From positions 1,205,615-1,263,014 of the forward strand of contig MNCI01005810.1 in the NCBI GenBank assembly GCA_015680685.1: a stretch of 57,400 bases of DNA. Reading direction: 5' to 3'. The stretch is from Gnetum montanum. Taxonomy: Eukaryota > Streptophyta > Gnetopsida > Gnetales > Gnetaceae. The position numbers and the translations under genes are program-made. How positions within the stretch are numbered: the first letter of the stretch is position 1; every line of letters starts with the position of its first letter. This document shows positions 34,626 through 46,469 of the stretch, piece after piece. Under the pieces are notes generated by a model. That model saw only the letters and a list, made by a program, of their open reading frames with translations, was not told the origin of the DNA and did not search any database.

Positions 34626-35258
34626 TGATAAGTAGTGAGTAGACCTTACATCCAACCATACAAATCACTAAGCATTCACATGTGATCTAGTTGAAATCCA
34701 TGGACTTATAGCCTTCTAAGTACACTAGTTCCTAGGAAGTGAAACTATCCACTACAATTGTTATCTTCCCAATTACACTTGTGAAATGTAAAGGTATCGT
34801 TAAGTGCAACTGAGGCATATGATTTTTATCATTTTTATGTTTCATATTTTATTTGCCCAAGGATAAAGAATAATGAATAAAATAAAATAAAATAATTAAA
34901 TTTCTAATTTAATCTAACTAGCTACACCTAACTAATCCTAACTTAAGTATCCATTCCCACTTGTCATACACATCCTAAACACATTTAATGCTACTGGGTT
35001 ACCANTCCTACTATGAGTACTTACAAAAATATTCTAACTTTCAAGAAACAAAACTGCAAGAGCTCTACTACAACTATGATAAAGATGCCATAAAGATGAT
35101 AGGTGAGCATGTATTTATAGGAAAAAGAAAACACTATGTCAATGAGGCCACATCAACGTATCAAATCCCATGTTGATGGGGTTGCATCGACAGGGTCATG
35201 TTGATGGGGCTACATTGATGAGGCCTCATTGAAATAACCTATAAAACATGACTTATCA
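34626..35258 (-). repeat. 3' LTR of copy C, incomplete at an assembly gap
   Basis: Starts TGATAAGTAGTGAG and ends ACTTATCA on the plus strand; matches 50367-51272. At the N (35005) about 0.27 kb present in the other LTR is missing, so the true LTR is about 0.9 kb. The array of words (GTTGATGGGG, CATTGATGAGG) is at about 35155-35235. Confidence 0.85.
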
Positions 35259-35275
35259 TACTCCCACAACTGAAT
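35259..35275 (-). other. Polypurine tract of copy C
   Basis: On the minus strand, TTGTGGGAGTA directly before the 3' LTR, the same position as in copies A and B. Confidence 0.6.
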
Positions 35276-35546
35276 GACAACTCATCCTTGAGTGAACAAG
35301 AGGAGGACAAAGTCTCTCATAAAATTTTGGTAAGGTATGGGATTATTAACTATCTACTAATGTTCATAAACACAACAACACACATGAACAAACACTAAGT
35401 GCCTGACTATATGGAATTACAATAATTACAAAATTTTGGTGTTCAGAACAACAAAATTGAACACTTGGGCAAAAATGACAAATAGAATTTCTCTAATGAT
35501 GTGAAGACAAGAAAGAAGTTCAAACAATCCCAGGCAATGAAGGTTC

Positions 35547-38315
35547 CTAAGGATTTGAAGAACCTTCTCTTTCTTCAGGTGCATGTACTAGTTGAGGCAG
35601 TTGTGGTTGTTTTGTAGTAGTTGCAACTTCTAGTGGAAGATAGAAGGTGTTCAACAATGCCTTCATCTTCACCTCCTTACTCCTAGGATTGTTCATGGTC
35701 CACATTACATCATGAATGTTTGCTAGTGTGGGAACATTCCAAGGATAGGATATTGCTGGGAATAGCTCCTTCACATTAATGAAACAAGCAATAAAAATTT
35801 TGTGTTTAAGAATAATTAATTGATGAAGCACTATCTAAGAATAACAAGTTCTACATTTGCCACCTCAATCTTCTACTTGGCGTCTTTGTGATGCTTTAAC
35901 TCAACTTTATACAGCAAGTATAAACTGGCCACCTATTTCTCTAATTCAGAACATGGCCATTTGATAGTTAGCATCACCAAATTTTCATAATGGAGATTAT
36001 CAAGATCCATGTACTCTATCATCTCCTTGATCTATAGCTCCTTCATGTGTATCTCCAACTTGTTGTAGTCATTGAGCCCATCATAGATAGGCTACCATAT
36101 GTCACCTCCTTCCTTGAGTTGACGGAGGGCCTCATTATCATATGAATATTTTTTGCATTGATTTATTTTTGTAGACCATCATAATCTCTATAGTGATTTT
36201 TTACTTTCTCAAATTTGAGAACCTTATTTTTCTAGATAACTACCTCTATTGTAGATTTTTAGCAAAGGGCTCGAACTTCCTACATGGAGAGATTTCTATT
36301 TTTAGCTACTAATCTTATCAATTTGGTATTTATTATGACTAGCTACTCCTACTCTTGATTGATGAAATCTTGAATTTGGTACTTTTTCACATCAACATTT
36401 CGCAAGTAGTGATTTTCTATGAACAAGGTGACATTATCCTAGTGAGTCTAATCCAAGGGCCTTTTGGATATTATGCATGATGACATCAACCAAGGGCTAA
36501 TCAAAGATCATTATCCCCTTCACATCCTCAACCTTCTTAAGCTTTTATTGAAGTTGTTCAAAAGCCTCATCATAGGTCAATGCAGGATTGAGAAGCATAG
36601 GATCAGCAAGGTGGGCTCTTAATTTAGCAACCTCTACAGCCAAGTGTTGGTTTTGAAGTTGGGCTATTTTGAGTTTCCCTTCCATGATAATGCATTTTCC
36701 CCTTTCTTTTGATAGATCCAACTAGATTGTAATGATTGTATCTAAAAGATTAAACACATTAAGAATCAATTACCTAGTACCCATTAGTCGATCCAACAAC
36801 ACCTCATGCTAGATTGCACTCAATTTGTCACTAACTATTCTTGCAAATGTCTACACATAGATGAGTATAGAAATATATAGTATAGAAACTATAGGTGTGT
36901 TTAATTCCTCTAAAATTCTTTTAGAAACCACCTCTATTGCTATCTCTTGTCCATGGTGGTGCATCACCAAGACAGTTGCCCCCTTGCACTTTTCTAGATG
37001 CACTGAGAAAGTAGCAACATTTCCAAAGATGTCTAGGAATTGCTACTATTATGCAAGAGATACCATTACCTCTAGGGCATTAGGATTCAATCTCATGGGT
37101 AGTTTTTTTCTTTGTGCAAATAATATTGGTTCACCTTCCTCCATCTAGCTAATGGTTTCAGCAACTTCATTGAGGTGACTCATCACTAGGTGATACATAG
37201 ATGGATTGCCACCACNAAGGTGACTCATCACTAGGTGATACATAGATGGATTGCCACCACTCATTATTGCTCGGTGCTCCTACTCATGCAAGAGCTACTC
37301 TCAAATCTCATGCATTTTTTCAAGGGTAGTATAGGACTCCAAAGTTTTGGTGGTGGATGTGGTGGTTGTTTTTCCTCTTTCTTGGTTGAGGTAAGGGTCC
37401 TATCTTTCATCATTTCTACCCAAGAAGTAAATAGAGTATGTTGGATTGTATCATTAGTGTAGCGAACTAGTCTTTCCATTTTACATAATTTTTTGATGAG
37501 ATAGGGAAAGAGTAAGGTCTTCCTTCCATGTTCATTTTCCTTAAATTACTTTTCTATCTCTAGATAGATCAACTATGGAAGGTTCATAGAAAATTTTTCA
37601 CTTAGAGTAGCATACGCATGGGAAGAGAAAGCAATCACCTTACTAGGCCTCACCATTAGATTAAGGTAATAGGATGCTATCTTGAAATATGAATGCTCTA
37701 CTAGGATGAATGTGTCATACTCCTTATGGTCCACTCCTTCTTTACCTTTGGGTCAACTTGTGTAGACATATCTACCAAATGTTTTCTAATAGTAGGCAAC
37801 CCAAAGGCTTGCACAATAGCCTCCATTAAGTAGGACACCTAAATGTCCTTAATCTTCATAGTGGCTACCACTTGTCTACCATTCTAGAAGAGATATGTAT
37901 ATCCCATGTACCATTTCTCACTTGAAGTTATGATTGACCACATGGGAGATTTCTACAACTACATCTTAACTTTTGGTGGAGCATGTTCTAAGAATGATCC
38001 AATGTTTAATTCTTTGAGAACTAAACATTGAATATCATGAGGCTTGATCTAATCAAGGCAGGATTGAGTTAATGTGACCTCTAGTCTTGGCACTGGTCCT
38101 AGTGCCTCATCTCAATGGGATTGTTTAATAATGGCCACTTCCTTAGGAATCTTTTGGATAGATTCTACTTTGGGCTCGTCTTGAAGAGGTTCCATCACAT
38201 GAGTTTCTACTACCTATTCTTGGGCTTGTTCTTGTTCGTCCCTTCTAGCTCTAGGTCATTTGTCCCCTGGTTAAGATGGTCCTCCTTCCTACTAAATTTT
38301 TAGCCTAGGTGCCAT
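35547..38315 (-). pseudogene. Third ORF of copy C (coiled-coil protein)
   Basis: Starts at the ATG ending at 38315 (Met-Ala-Pro, as in copy B) and ends at a TAG at 35547-35549, about 920 codons when stops are read through. The N-terminal block (KELNIGSF, MWSIITSSEKWYMG, KIKDI) lies at about 37800-38020. The last 95 codons form an open frame (35547-35831) with VKELFPAISYPW, NNPRSKEVKMKALL and LPLEVA. This C-terminal block is the best conserved part among A, B and C. The middle is coiled-coil-like. A 43-base duplication at an assembly gap (37216) lies inside it. No known family recognised. Confidence 0.65.
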
Positions 38316-38900
38316 TTGTAATCACAACATAACTAAGGATTAGCACTTAATGTGTAACTTTGAAACATTTGGAATACCATATCCCTTGGGGTAGTTACAC
38401 TTGGCTAAGTTGTGATCATGGATAGTTTGATTATTTTAATATTATTTTATTATTATTTGATTAAATAGTTTATCGAAGTGTGTTGGAATGGTTTAACTCT
38501 CATAGGTTGATGATTTAATAGTATGTTATTCATTAAAACCATGGGGGAGTTAGAAAAATTCTAAAAAAAAATTGTCAAAAACCTAAGGTTTGTGGCCCCC
38601 ATGACATAAAACGTACCTTTAGAAGTTGCAGGGATGAAGAACAGAGTGAATCAGACAAATAGTTTGAAAGTTATGGGCTTTGGAAGGTTTTTAGCTCTAA
38701 AAAACTGCAAATACTCCCCTTATGTTTAAAGAAAATGGCAAAAAATTCCTAAGTGATGGGTGCTATATATATCATTTTTTCTATGCATTGAATGCACCTC
38801 ATTGACTAGGCTTAGTCAACATAGTCAACTGCATCGATTGGGCCTAATTGATGTGGCTATTGATCACCATTGACCATGTCAAAATTCAAAAAATACAAGG
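38316..38900 (-). promoter_or_regulatory. Putative internal promoter, leader exon and intron of the third ORF (copy C)
   Basis: Minus-strand order: word array at about 38780-38880 (CAATCGATGCAG, CAATTAGGCC, TTGACTA), TATA box TATATATA at 38764-38771, donor AAG/GTACGT (GT at 38616-38615), and a 301-base intervening stretch to the ATG at 38315. The acceptor is changed from CAG to CAA, a single transition. The TATA-to-donor distance is about 147 bases against 144 in copy B. Confidence 0.45.
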
Positions 38901-40430
38901 AGTTTCTAAATGAAATTGCAGTCAAATGGAAGCCCAAAAAGCCAAGAACATAATGAAATACACAAAGAGAGGTTGATATTTCTCAAAAGATGAAGAGTGA
39001 TTAGAGAAATTCCTAAAGGAGCGCATAGTTGGATGCAACCAATGGAGAATGCAAAATATTTTATCACCAAAGTGCCTTAGGATAAGGGACTTAACTAGCC
39101 CAACCAAGAGCTATGCAAGTGGGTCCTTCCCATAGCAGGATTATTCCCTTTTTGCACTTACATAACCTCAACTAAGGAGTCCATGGGCCCCCATAGTTGA
39201 TTAATGGTTACAAAAAGTAAGGATAAAAACCCAAAGAATATACCTAAGAATTTAAACATGTCAAACTAAGACATTGAATAAAAAACATAAACACTAGTAG
39301 TGAGGTGAGTTATGGAAAGCATTGATTAATGAGATAGAGAGTGGAATGGGTTTCCTAATCATGGTCACATGAAATCCCTTATGAATTTCATGGTTAAATG
39401 ATCCAATAAAGTCAATCTTTAGTCTAGACCAAAACCAACCACTTTCAATTCCTTGATATCACCACTCTAGGATTGGTTCACCTTCTCAAGATAGAAGAAT
39501 GCTCCCATATATAACCACCATTTCTCATTTAAGAAGAAAAAAGAAGTAGGAAGTGAGAAGGGGCCTTATTTAGAGGGGACCTTTAGGCATGGGTAACATG
39601 TCTTTCTAGTCCCATAACTAGTGGTTGTAGCTCGCTTATTTTGTTTAAGGGATGTGCTTTGAATTTTCATCATGTTATTTTTTGGCATTTTATGTTTTTA
39701 TGAATTTTTTTGGATGAAAACCACATTATGCAAAGACTTATTCAACTTCTTGTTATTGGTTAACATGGAATGGCAAGAAACCATGAAAACAAACATGCAC
39801 TCAAGTAAGTAGAGAGGCATAAAGAGTATTGAATCTCCTTGAAGACACATCCTTTTCAAACCTTTGAATCTTTCCCAAGTTTAGAAACTACTAAGATCAT
39901 AAGTCCATTAAAGTTTTATTAATGAAAAAGGAACCTCATACTTCCAAAACCAAGAAATCCATAGAGTTAGTGGATGGATGGATGATGTGGACTCATTTCT
40001 TGTTCCATGAAAAAGAAACTTGTCTTAGTTATTAGTCATCAAAATTCAAAAATAGAAACCAGACATTAGTAATCAAAAACATTAGATACAAACCACCATT
40101 AGTAACTAGCTATAGCATCATTGAGTCCTAATGGCAATAGAGCACATTTATTAGAAGATAAGAAAAATTCACATCAAAATAAGGAAAATATAGAAGAAAT
40201 TGTAAAATATCCAAGAAAGTTAAAACATATGAACAATGTTGTAAAGTAAAAATTTGGAAAACTAACAAAGTGAAAAAATATTGTATAGAAACAAAGAAAG
40301 TATGAAATAAAAATATGTAAAAACAAAAAATGTAGAAAAACTAAGGAGCCACTTATATAGTTAGCATGGATGACCATCTCCCCCATTCCTAAGTAGAAAG
40401 GAGGAGATTCGAAAGATTGAGCAAGGTCAT
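38901..40430. other. Non-coding spacer of copy C
   Basis: No sustained frame. Aligns with the spacers of copies A and B (shared phrase AGTCCCATAACTAGTG near 39610). Confidence 0.55.
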
Positions 40431-41525
40431 CCATCTAATGAGGTGTTACTTGCACTGGCTTGTGTGGGCTCATGGAAAGGTTTTACTTATTGTGTGTTGA
40501 TCAATAAATTTTTTTTAGCCTTAGGTTTATGAATTAACATGGTCCCAAAAGAAAATGTTTCATATATGATATAAGGCCCTTTCCAGAATGTCTAGAACTT
40601 AGTTCATTAAGGTATGTGTGTGGGGTTCCACTAGAGAACCTTGTCTCCAAGTTGAAATTTCACTTTTCTTATCCAAAGGTTATGGAATTATTTAGTAAAT
40701 TATTTATGAACTTCATTCAAGGATAGGGCCACCACTTTATTCTCATCTAGCATGTTAAGGTTGATCAACCTCTCTTTTTGTGCTAGGATGAAGTCAAGGT
40801 TCAGGTCATAGGCAATTGAAAGTGTATAGAGCTTGGATTGAAATGGAAGAGTTGGTAATTTTTTGTACACCAAATCATAGGGAGAGTAGCCTATAGGGAG
40901 TTTCCATGTTGAGTGGTATGTCCAAAGGGCATCATTAAGTTTTGTGCTTTAGTCTCTCCTATATTTTCTAATTGTTATTATTAAGATTTTCATGATCTCC
41001 CTATTGGTAACCTCTACTTAACTTGTGGCTTGGGGGTGGTAGGATGTTATTAATTTATGTTCAGTCTCAAGGTGTTGCATGAGCTTGTGAAAAGTAGCAT
41101 CTATAAAATGAGTACTATTATTATAAATTAATGAACATTGTAATTCAAACCTATTTACAACATTTTGTTGTACANGCATTTCCATTTGACATGGATGTGA
41201 TGGGACCTATGTAGTCTATGCCTTAAATTTTGAAAGATTCCAATGGTTAGATCCATTGTTGAGGTTCCTCCATTTGAGTAATCATCCCACCATCTTCTTG
41301 ATAACATTCACAGGATCAGATGAATTGGAATCCATGATGATTATTAGCCAATAATGCCTTGCCATTAGGATTTTAAATATTTTATGTCTTCCTAGATAAT
41401 GGCCCCATAAGGACCCTCATGAGCATCTTAGAGAACACGTAGTTGGTCAACATTAGGAACATACAAACAAACCAAGCCATCAGTTTACAGCTTGTAAATG
41501 TGTCTATTAATCTCTACGAAGCATT
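40431..41525 (-). pseudogene. Integrase of copy C
   Basis: Minus-strand sequence aligned with 23851-25065 of copy B; for instance the regions at 40560-40670 and 40880-41130 match the B integrase C-terminal domain and core base by base in long stretches. A single-N gap at 41175 replaces about 90 bases of the core found in B, so one stretch between the first two catalytic acids is missing from the assembly. Stops are frequent. It is a dead relative of the B integrase. Confidence 0.65.
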
Positions 41526-42488
41526 TTTCCTAATGGATAAATTGTTGTTTCTTCCAATGGTATAAATATTATGGCATCTCTTGAGTGAGAAGATAAGTGA
41601 GGATTCCATCATACTATTTTAGTTCAATGTGCACTTGTTCATTTATTACATTATCAAGGAGGAGTTCATTAGGAAATTGATCAAAGAGTGGGCTCTCATC
41701 CTTTTTGTTATCCCATCGTAACTAAGAGAAGTGACTAGTGATCACATTCTTAATTCCTTTTTGATCTACCATTGTAAGCTCAAACTCCTACAAGATAACC
41801 AATAACCATATGACATACAGGTTCATCATTGGTTTATTCATTAGGAAGAGAATGACATTGTGGTCAGTGTGCACAAACACTTTATATCCAAGCACATACT
41901 ACTTGAACTTCTTCAAAGCATACACCACTTCCATTAGCTCTTTTTGGATTATGATGTAATTGAGTTGTGCATCCATAATGTTTCACCTTGTGTAGTGAAT
42001 GAAATATGGATGTTTTTGATCATCCAACTGTGTAAGCATAGCTCCCAAGGCATAATTTGATGCATTCATCATGATGTGAAATGGATGGAACCAATTAGGT
42101 GCTCATAGAATCAAAGTCTCTACAAGCTTCTTCTTAAGCTACTAGAATTTATTTTCACATTCGTTAGTCCTATGAATGAAGCATCTTTCTTTGTGAGCTT
42201 AACCAACAATTTCACAATCTTAGAGATATTCTTTATGAATCGCCAATAGTAACTAGTGTGTCCAAGGAATGATCAGACATCTTTAATAGTTTTTGGTTGG
42301 TAGGTTATTCCTTGGATGACCTAAATCTTTTCAAGGTCCACCTCAATCCTTGCTTGAGAAATTCTAGTCCCCAACACAATGCCCTCCTAGACCATGAGAT
42401 GGCTCTTTTGCTAATTGAGAGGAAGATTAGTGTTCATGAACCTTTTAAGCACTTACTCAAGGTAGTCCAGAGATTTCTTAAATGTAGT
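41526..42488 (-). pseudogene. RNase H and C-terminal RT of copy C
   Basis: Aligns with 25066-26045 of copy B. The RNase H segment (about 41830-42090) and the RT thumb/connection (42100-42488) are recognisable but broken by stops. The RT frame is interrupted at 42488 by the inverted-end element and resumes at 45436 with the catalytic box. Confidence 0.6.
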
Positions 42489-45435
42489 TATTGGCACATT
42501 TAGCTTTTTCATGGAACAACAAAGGTGATAAAATATGAATGAGACATAGAAGATATTCAAATAAAAAAAATATGATGGTTGTGTCTTACTGATATTTTAA
42601 TGCCAGAGGTTTCATGTGGAAATTTATTGGGTGAAGATATAGTGTTTTAGCTTTCAAATGATGGTACCAAGTGAAGAAAAATTTATCATGCTCCTGTGTG
42701 AAGGGAATATTGAAAAGAAATGGAAAAGTTTTATCGATTAAAAAGAGCTGACCCCGTTCATGAATACATTAATAAGAAATTAAAATTAACCTTATGGGAG
42801 TCACCATTGTAAGATTTCAACGAACGTTTTTACGGTAAAGAGAAGTTCCAGCCACTGTACGCATTGCCAAGGTAGTTCAAGGAAAAAATGAATGAAATTG
42901 CTGCGGTTGAGATTGTGCCCTGCATAACATGGCTTTGGGGATGGAGAATAGAGGATGGAGAACAGATCAATGAATTCATGGTCATTTTCTCTGATTAATT
43001 TTTCTCCTATTTAATGGCCCTTGGATGAAGTTGCAGACTACCTATTGTTCTGTTTTGCCTTCATTTTCTGTGGTTAGAAATTCCACAATAGACATTCAAA
43101 CACATCCCAAGCGTCTCCTACTGCAACTGACGGAAAAATAGTCCAGAAGAATGCCCGTTCTTTCACAAGGAATCGCGTTGGTACTGACACAGGGAAGTGC
43201 CAAGGTTTATTGACCTGTAATGGCTTCTATTTTTATGCAAAACTGACTATTTTCTTTGGCCCCAAATCGGTGGTGCCTCTGCTGGGCGCATTCTGCCAGA
43301 ACCTTACAGGGACATGGGTTCAAAGGCAATGGAGGAAGGCTGCTTTCAAAATAGAAACAGTTTTAGTTTTAAAAAATTTTCCATCAATATGCAACCGATC
43401 CACCCTCCTTCAACGATGTTGACTGTGTTCTGCAATGTGTGCACTATGTGGAGATTTTTCTAGCCGTTACAGGGCCATTCTTAACCTACCATACCAAACG
43501 CCGTTATTCATTGATGCTTAGATCTATGGCACGTTTTCTCTTGACTCTGCAATCAATGACAAAAATTTGAAAGATGATTTGCAGGAACACAAAAAATGTA
43601 GGAAGCCCTAAGCGAATTTGGGGCAAAAAAAAACAAATTCCAGGCAACTGAAACCCTATGTCTAGGGCCATATGTTCAATACATCATTTTTCTTCAAGAT
43701 CTTTCTCCTCCGCTCTTCAGAAACCGAACACCACAGAGCAATGATGCCGAATGCAGCGGTAGAGCCTTCTTCCACGGTGGCGGTTGATAACGATTTTTGG
43801 TAGGGGTGGGATATTTTGGAAGTATTCAATGGTAGTTTCAGGCCTAGTGCCTTCACATTCGGGCCTGATGTTTTGGATTTAAATTTTTGTTTCCAGCCAT
43901 TTTCATAGGGGTTCAAGTGCACATAAATTATTTATAAGTTAACATAGATTAGGTACCATCAACATTTATACCAAGGTTGATATTATATTATCACCTTGTT
44001 CATAAAATTACTAAGGGCCTCAATAGTATTCTTACAAATTTTAAACAAGTAAAAATGAAAAGCTATTGGAGCTATAATTTTAAACAATTATATGGAACTA
44101 TTGAAATTATTTTTCAAAATAAATATTTATATATCTCCTAACTTCCTAACTTCCTAAGTTAATACTTCCTAACTTGTTGGGCAAGTTACTTGGGAGAGAA
44201 GTTAGGTAAGATATTTTTGAATATGTAACTACCTTTGAACCCTATGAAAAGGCTTCAAAGGGAAGAGTTTGGAGGGATATTGGAGGTCTCATAGATCACA
44301 CTTTGGGAAGGCTAATTGCTAGCACTTGGGCTCTCACTTGAAGACACACTTTGCGTCTTGGGAGAAGAGCATTTGTAAAGAAGAAANTCAAGTGAGAGCC
44401 CAAGTGCTAGCAATTAGCCTTCCCAAAGTGTGATCTATGAGACCTCCAATATCCCTCCAAACTCTTCCCTTTGAAGCCTTTTCATAGGGTTCAAAGGTAG
44501 TTACATATTCAAAAATATCTTACCTAACTTCTCTCCCAAGTAACTTGCCCNNNNATTTTAGTAGCAAATTTGATTATTGTGCAACGTATAAGAACCGCTA
44601 TTGGGATTGTTGTAAGAGAGCCTCTTCTTGTAGTCATGCCGTTGAACGATTCAATAGTCAAGAGGGTTCAGAAAATCTTTGGTATTTTGATGGGACCATA
44701 ATAGCTTTTTTTTATCTTTAAAGTGAATCTCTATGGTATTTTAATTAGAAATTGTCAAGTCTTTTAAAGGTTCTTTTGAATGCAATTGTTGACATCCATT
44801 ATCTAGCCATAATGGAGTCTCATACGTGGTAGTTTACGCAACAATTTTTGGTAGCATAGTAGGATTGTCTTGAAGAAATTGTTTATTTGAGCCTGGAAGT
44901 TTGAATAATTTGTAGATATTGAATTTGGGATAGCTTTATTGCGAAGTGTTTAGTCGTGTCATTTTACCTTGTTTAAGTATTTGAGAGCTACACAAATATG
45001 CTTTTCTTTTGTGTCTATTTCCATCGAATCTTGCTCTATTTTTAGTTTTGTTGTGGAACTATCTCTTTCTTTGGGGAAAATTAGAAGTAGATTCACAGAG
45101 TTGTGCTCAAATGTTTTTACAAAATTTTATTTGTTACAAGTAGGTATTATAAGGACAGCATACACTAGGCAATTGAACAAAATAGGAACTCTCAACAACT
45201 CACAGTACTTGGCAAAGTTGGCTGAATCTCTTTAAAACAAGTCATTTGTAGTTTACACATAACACAATCATTTCATATTTCACAACCGCACACCGTAACA
45301 ACACACACACCTACTCACGTTAACTACTAAGTTTATTTGGTGGTATCTGGGCCTTGATGTTGCTAGAGACCAGCAGGCACCTAAATCCTGTTCGAGGATA
45401 CTCGTTGGCGGTCGCGTCCCAAACGGTCGCCAATA
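42489..45435. mobile_element. 2.9-kb element with TATTGGC inverted ends and GTAGT target duplication
   Basis: It interrupts the RT of copy C exactly: GTAGT stands at 42484-42488 and again at 45436-45440, and removing the insert plus one GTAGT restores alignment with copy B. The ends are TATTGGC (42489-42495) and GCCAATA (45429-45435), a 7-base inverted repeat. A second copy of the right end, in opposite orientation, starts at 57016. The interior (about 42750-43920) is GC-richer, with short frames I cannot identify. No transposase, integrase or RT is seen, so it is non-autonomous. A 5-base duplication suggests an integrase-like enzyme or an unusual DNA transposon. The right end contains TGGTATCTGGGCCTTG (about 45341), like an initiator-tRNA-Met primer site, so a degenerate retroelement is also possible. 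Confidence 0.65.
44179..44550. repeat. 163-base perfect inverted repeat bounded by N gaps
   Basis: Arms 44179-44341 and 44388-44550 are exact reverse complements. The right arm begins directly after an N (44387) and ends directly before NNNN (44551-44554). In sequence as decayed as this, perfect identity with gaps at the arm borders points to an assembly artefact, an inverted contig end placed beside itself, rather than a biological hairpin. Confidence 0.85.
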
Positions 45436-46464
45436 GTAGTGCCATAGGTGAAGACATCATCCATGAAGGCCTCCATCCCACTACCAATTTTATATTGAAA
45501 AATGCTTAGGACCAATTGTTAAAAATTTGCAAGGGCATTGAACAAACCAAAGGGCATATTACGATATGCAAAAGTCCCTTAGGGACTTGTGAATGTTGTT
45601 ATGGCTTGATCCTCGAGCATTTTCTAAATTTGGTTATAGCCACTATAACTATCCAAAAATCTATAATAGTAATGCCCAGAAATAGTATCCAACACCTAGT
45701 TCACAAATGGAAATGAAAGATGATCTTTGAACATTTCCATGTTCAATAGCCTAAAATCAATACAGACCTACCACTTGCCATCTTTCTTTAGCACAATTAC
45801 AAGTTGGCTAATCCACTTGCTATTCACAATTGGGTAGATGAACCCCTCCTTGAAGAGTTGTTCAATTTTTTCTTTGATGATCTATTTCAATTTGGGGTTC
45901 AATCACTACTATGGCTAATTCTTTGGCTTCATGGCTATATCAATATAGATATGATGCTGACATATCCTAGGATCAATCCGTGTGAGTTTAGGATATGTCC
46001 AAGAAAATATTGTTGATCATTTTTTGGCCACCTTCAATAGCATCCTTTTCTTCTCAGGGCCAAGGTTGGTATTAATTCTCACTAGCTTGCCATTTTTCAA
46101 AAATGCATTTTCTGTGCCAACAAATAGAGTTTACAACTTTAAGGGTTCTTGTTTAAAATTGTTAGGGATTTCTAGCTCTCTACAATAAGTATCATCAAGT
46201 TCATCATTGAAGAGTTAGTGATTAACTTGCTCCAATTCATATATTCCTTCAACATAGGCACAAGTTAGGCTCTTAATAGGTTCCATGCAAAGTGTGCTAC
46301 TTTAAGAATCAACTATCAACCACTACATACCCTTTTGTTTTGTGATTGTTGCATATAGGTACTTTTGGATTTTAGATTCATCTACACATTGTCTACATGC
46401 TTTTATTAATGTGATTTTCATAAACCATATTTTATACAAAAAGTTACACCATGTATTGCTATAC
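45436..46464 (-). pseudogene. RT (catalytic and N-terminal part) of copy C
   Basis: On the minus strand the catalytic box FMDDV is at about 45445-45475, with both Asp kept. Toward higher coordinates come the GYSGYNQI-equivalent (about 45620), the KKDGKW-like and LLKEGF-like stretches (45760-45860), and the N-terminal extension to about 46250. All align with 26060-26930 of copy B. The sequence then runs as linker into the solo LTR insertion at 46470. Stops disrupt the frame. Confidence 0.68.
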
Positions 46465-46469
46465 GCAAT

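Noticed and set aside
43741-43930. Possible host gene exon (MMPNAAVEP...) in the 2.9-kb element
   Set aside because: The frame is short with stops, and I recognise no homologue; kept only as a note on GC-rich, possibly captured sequence.
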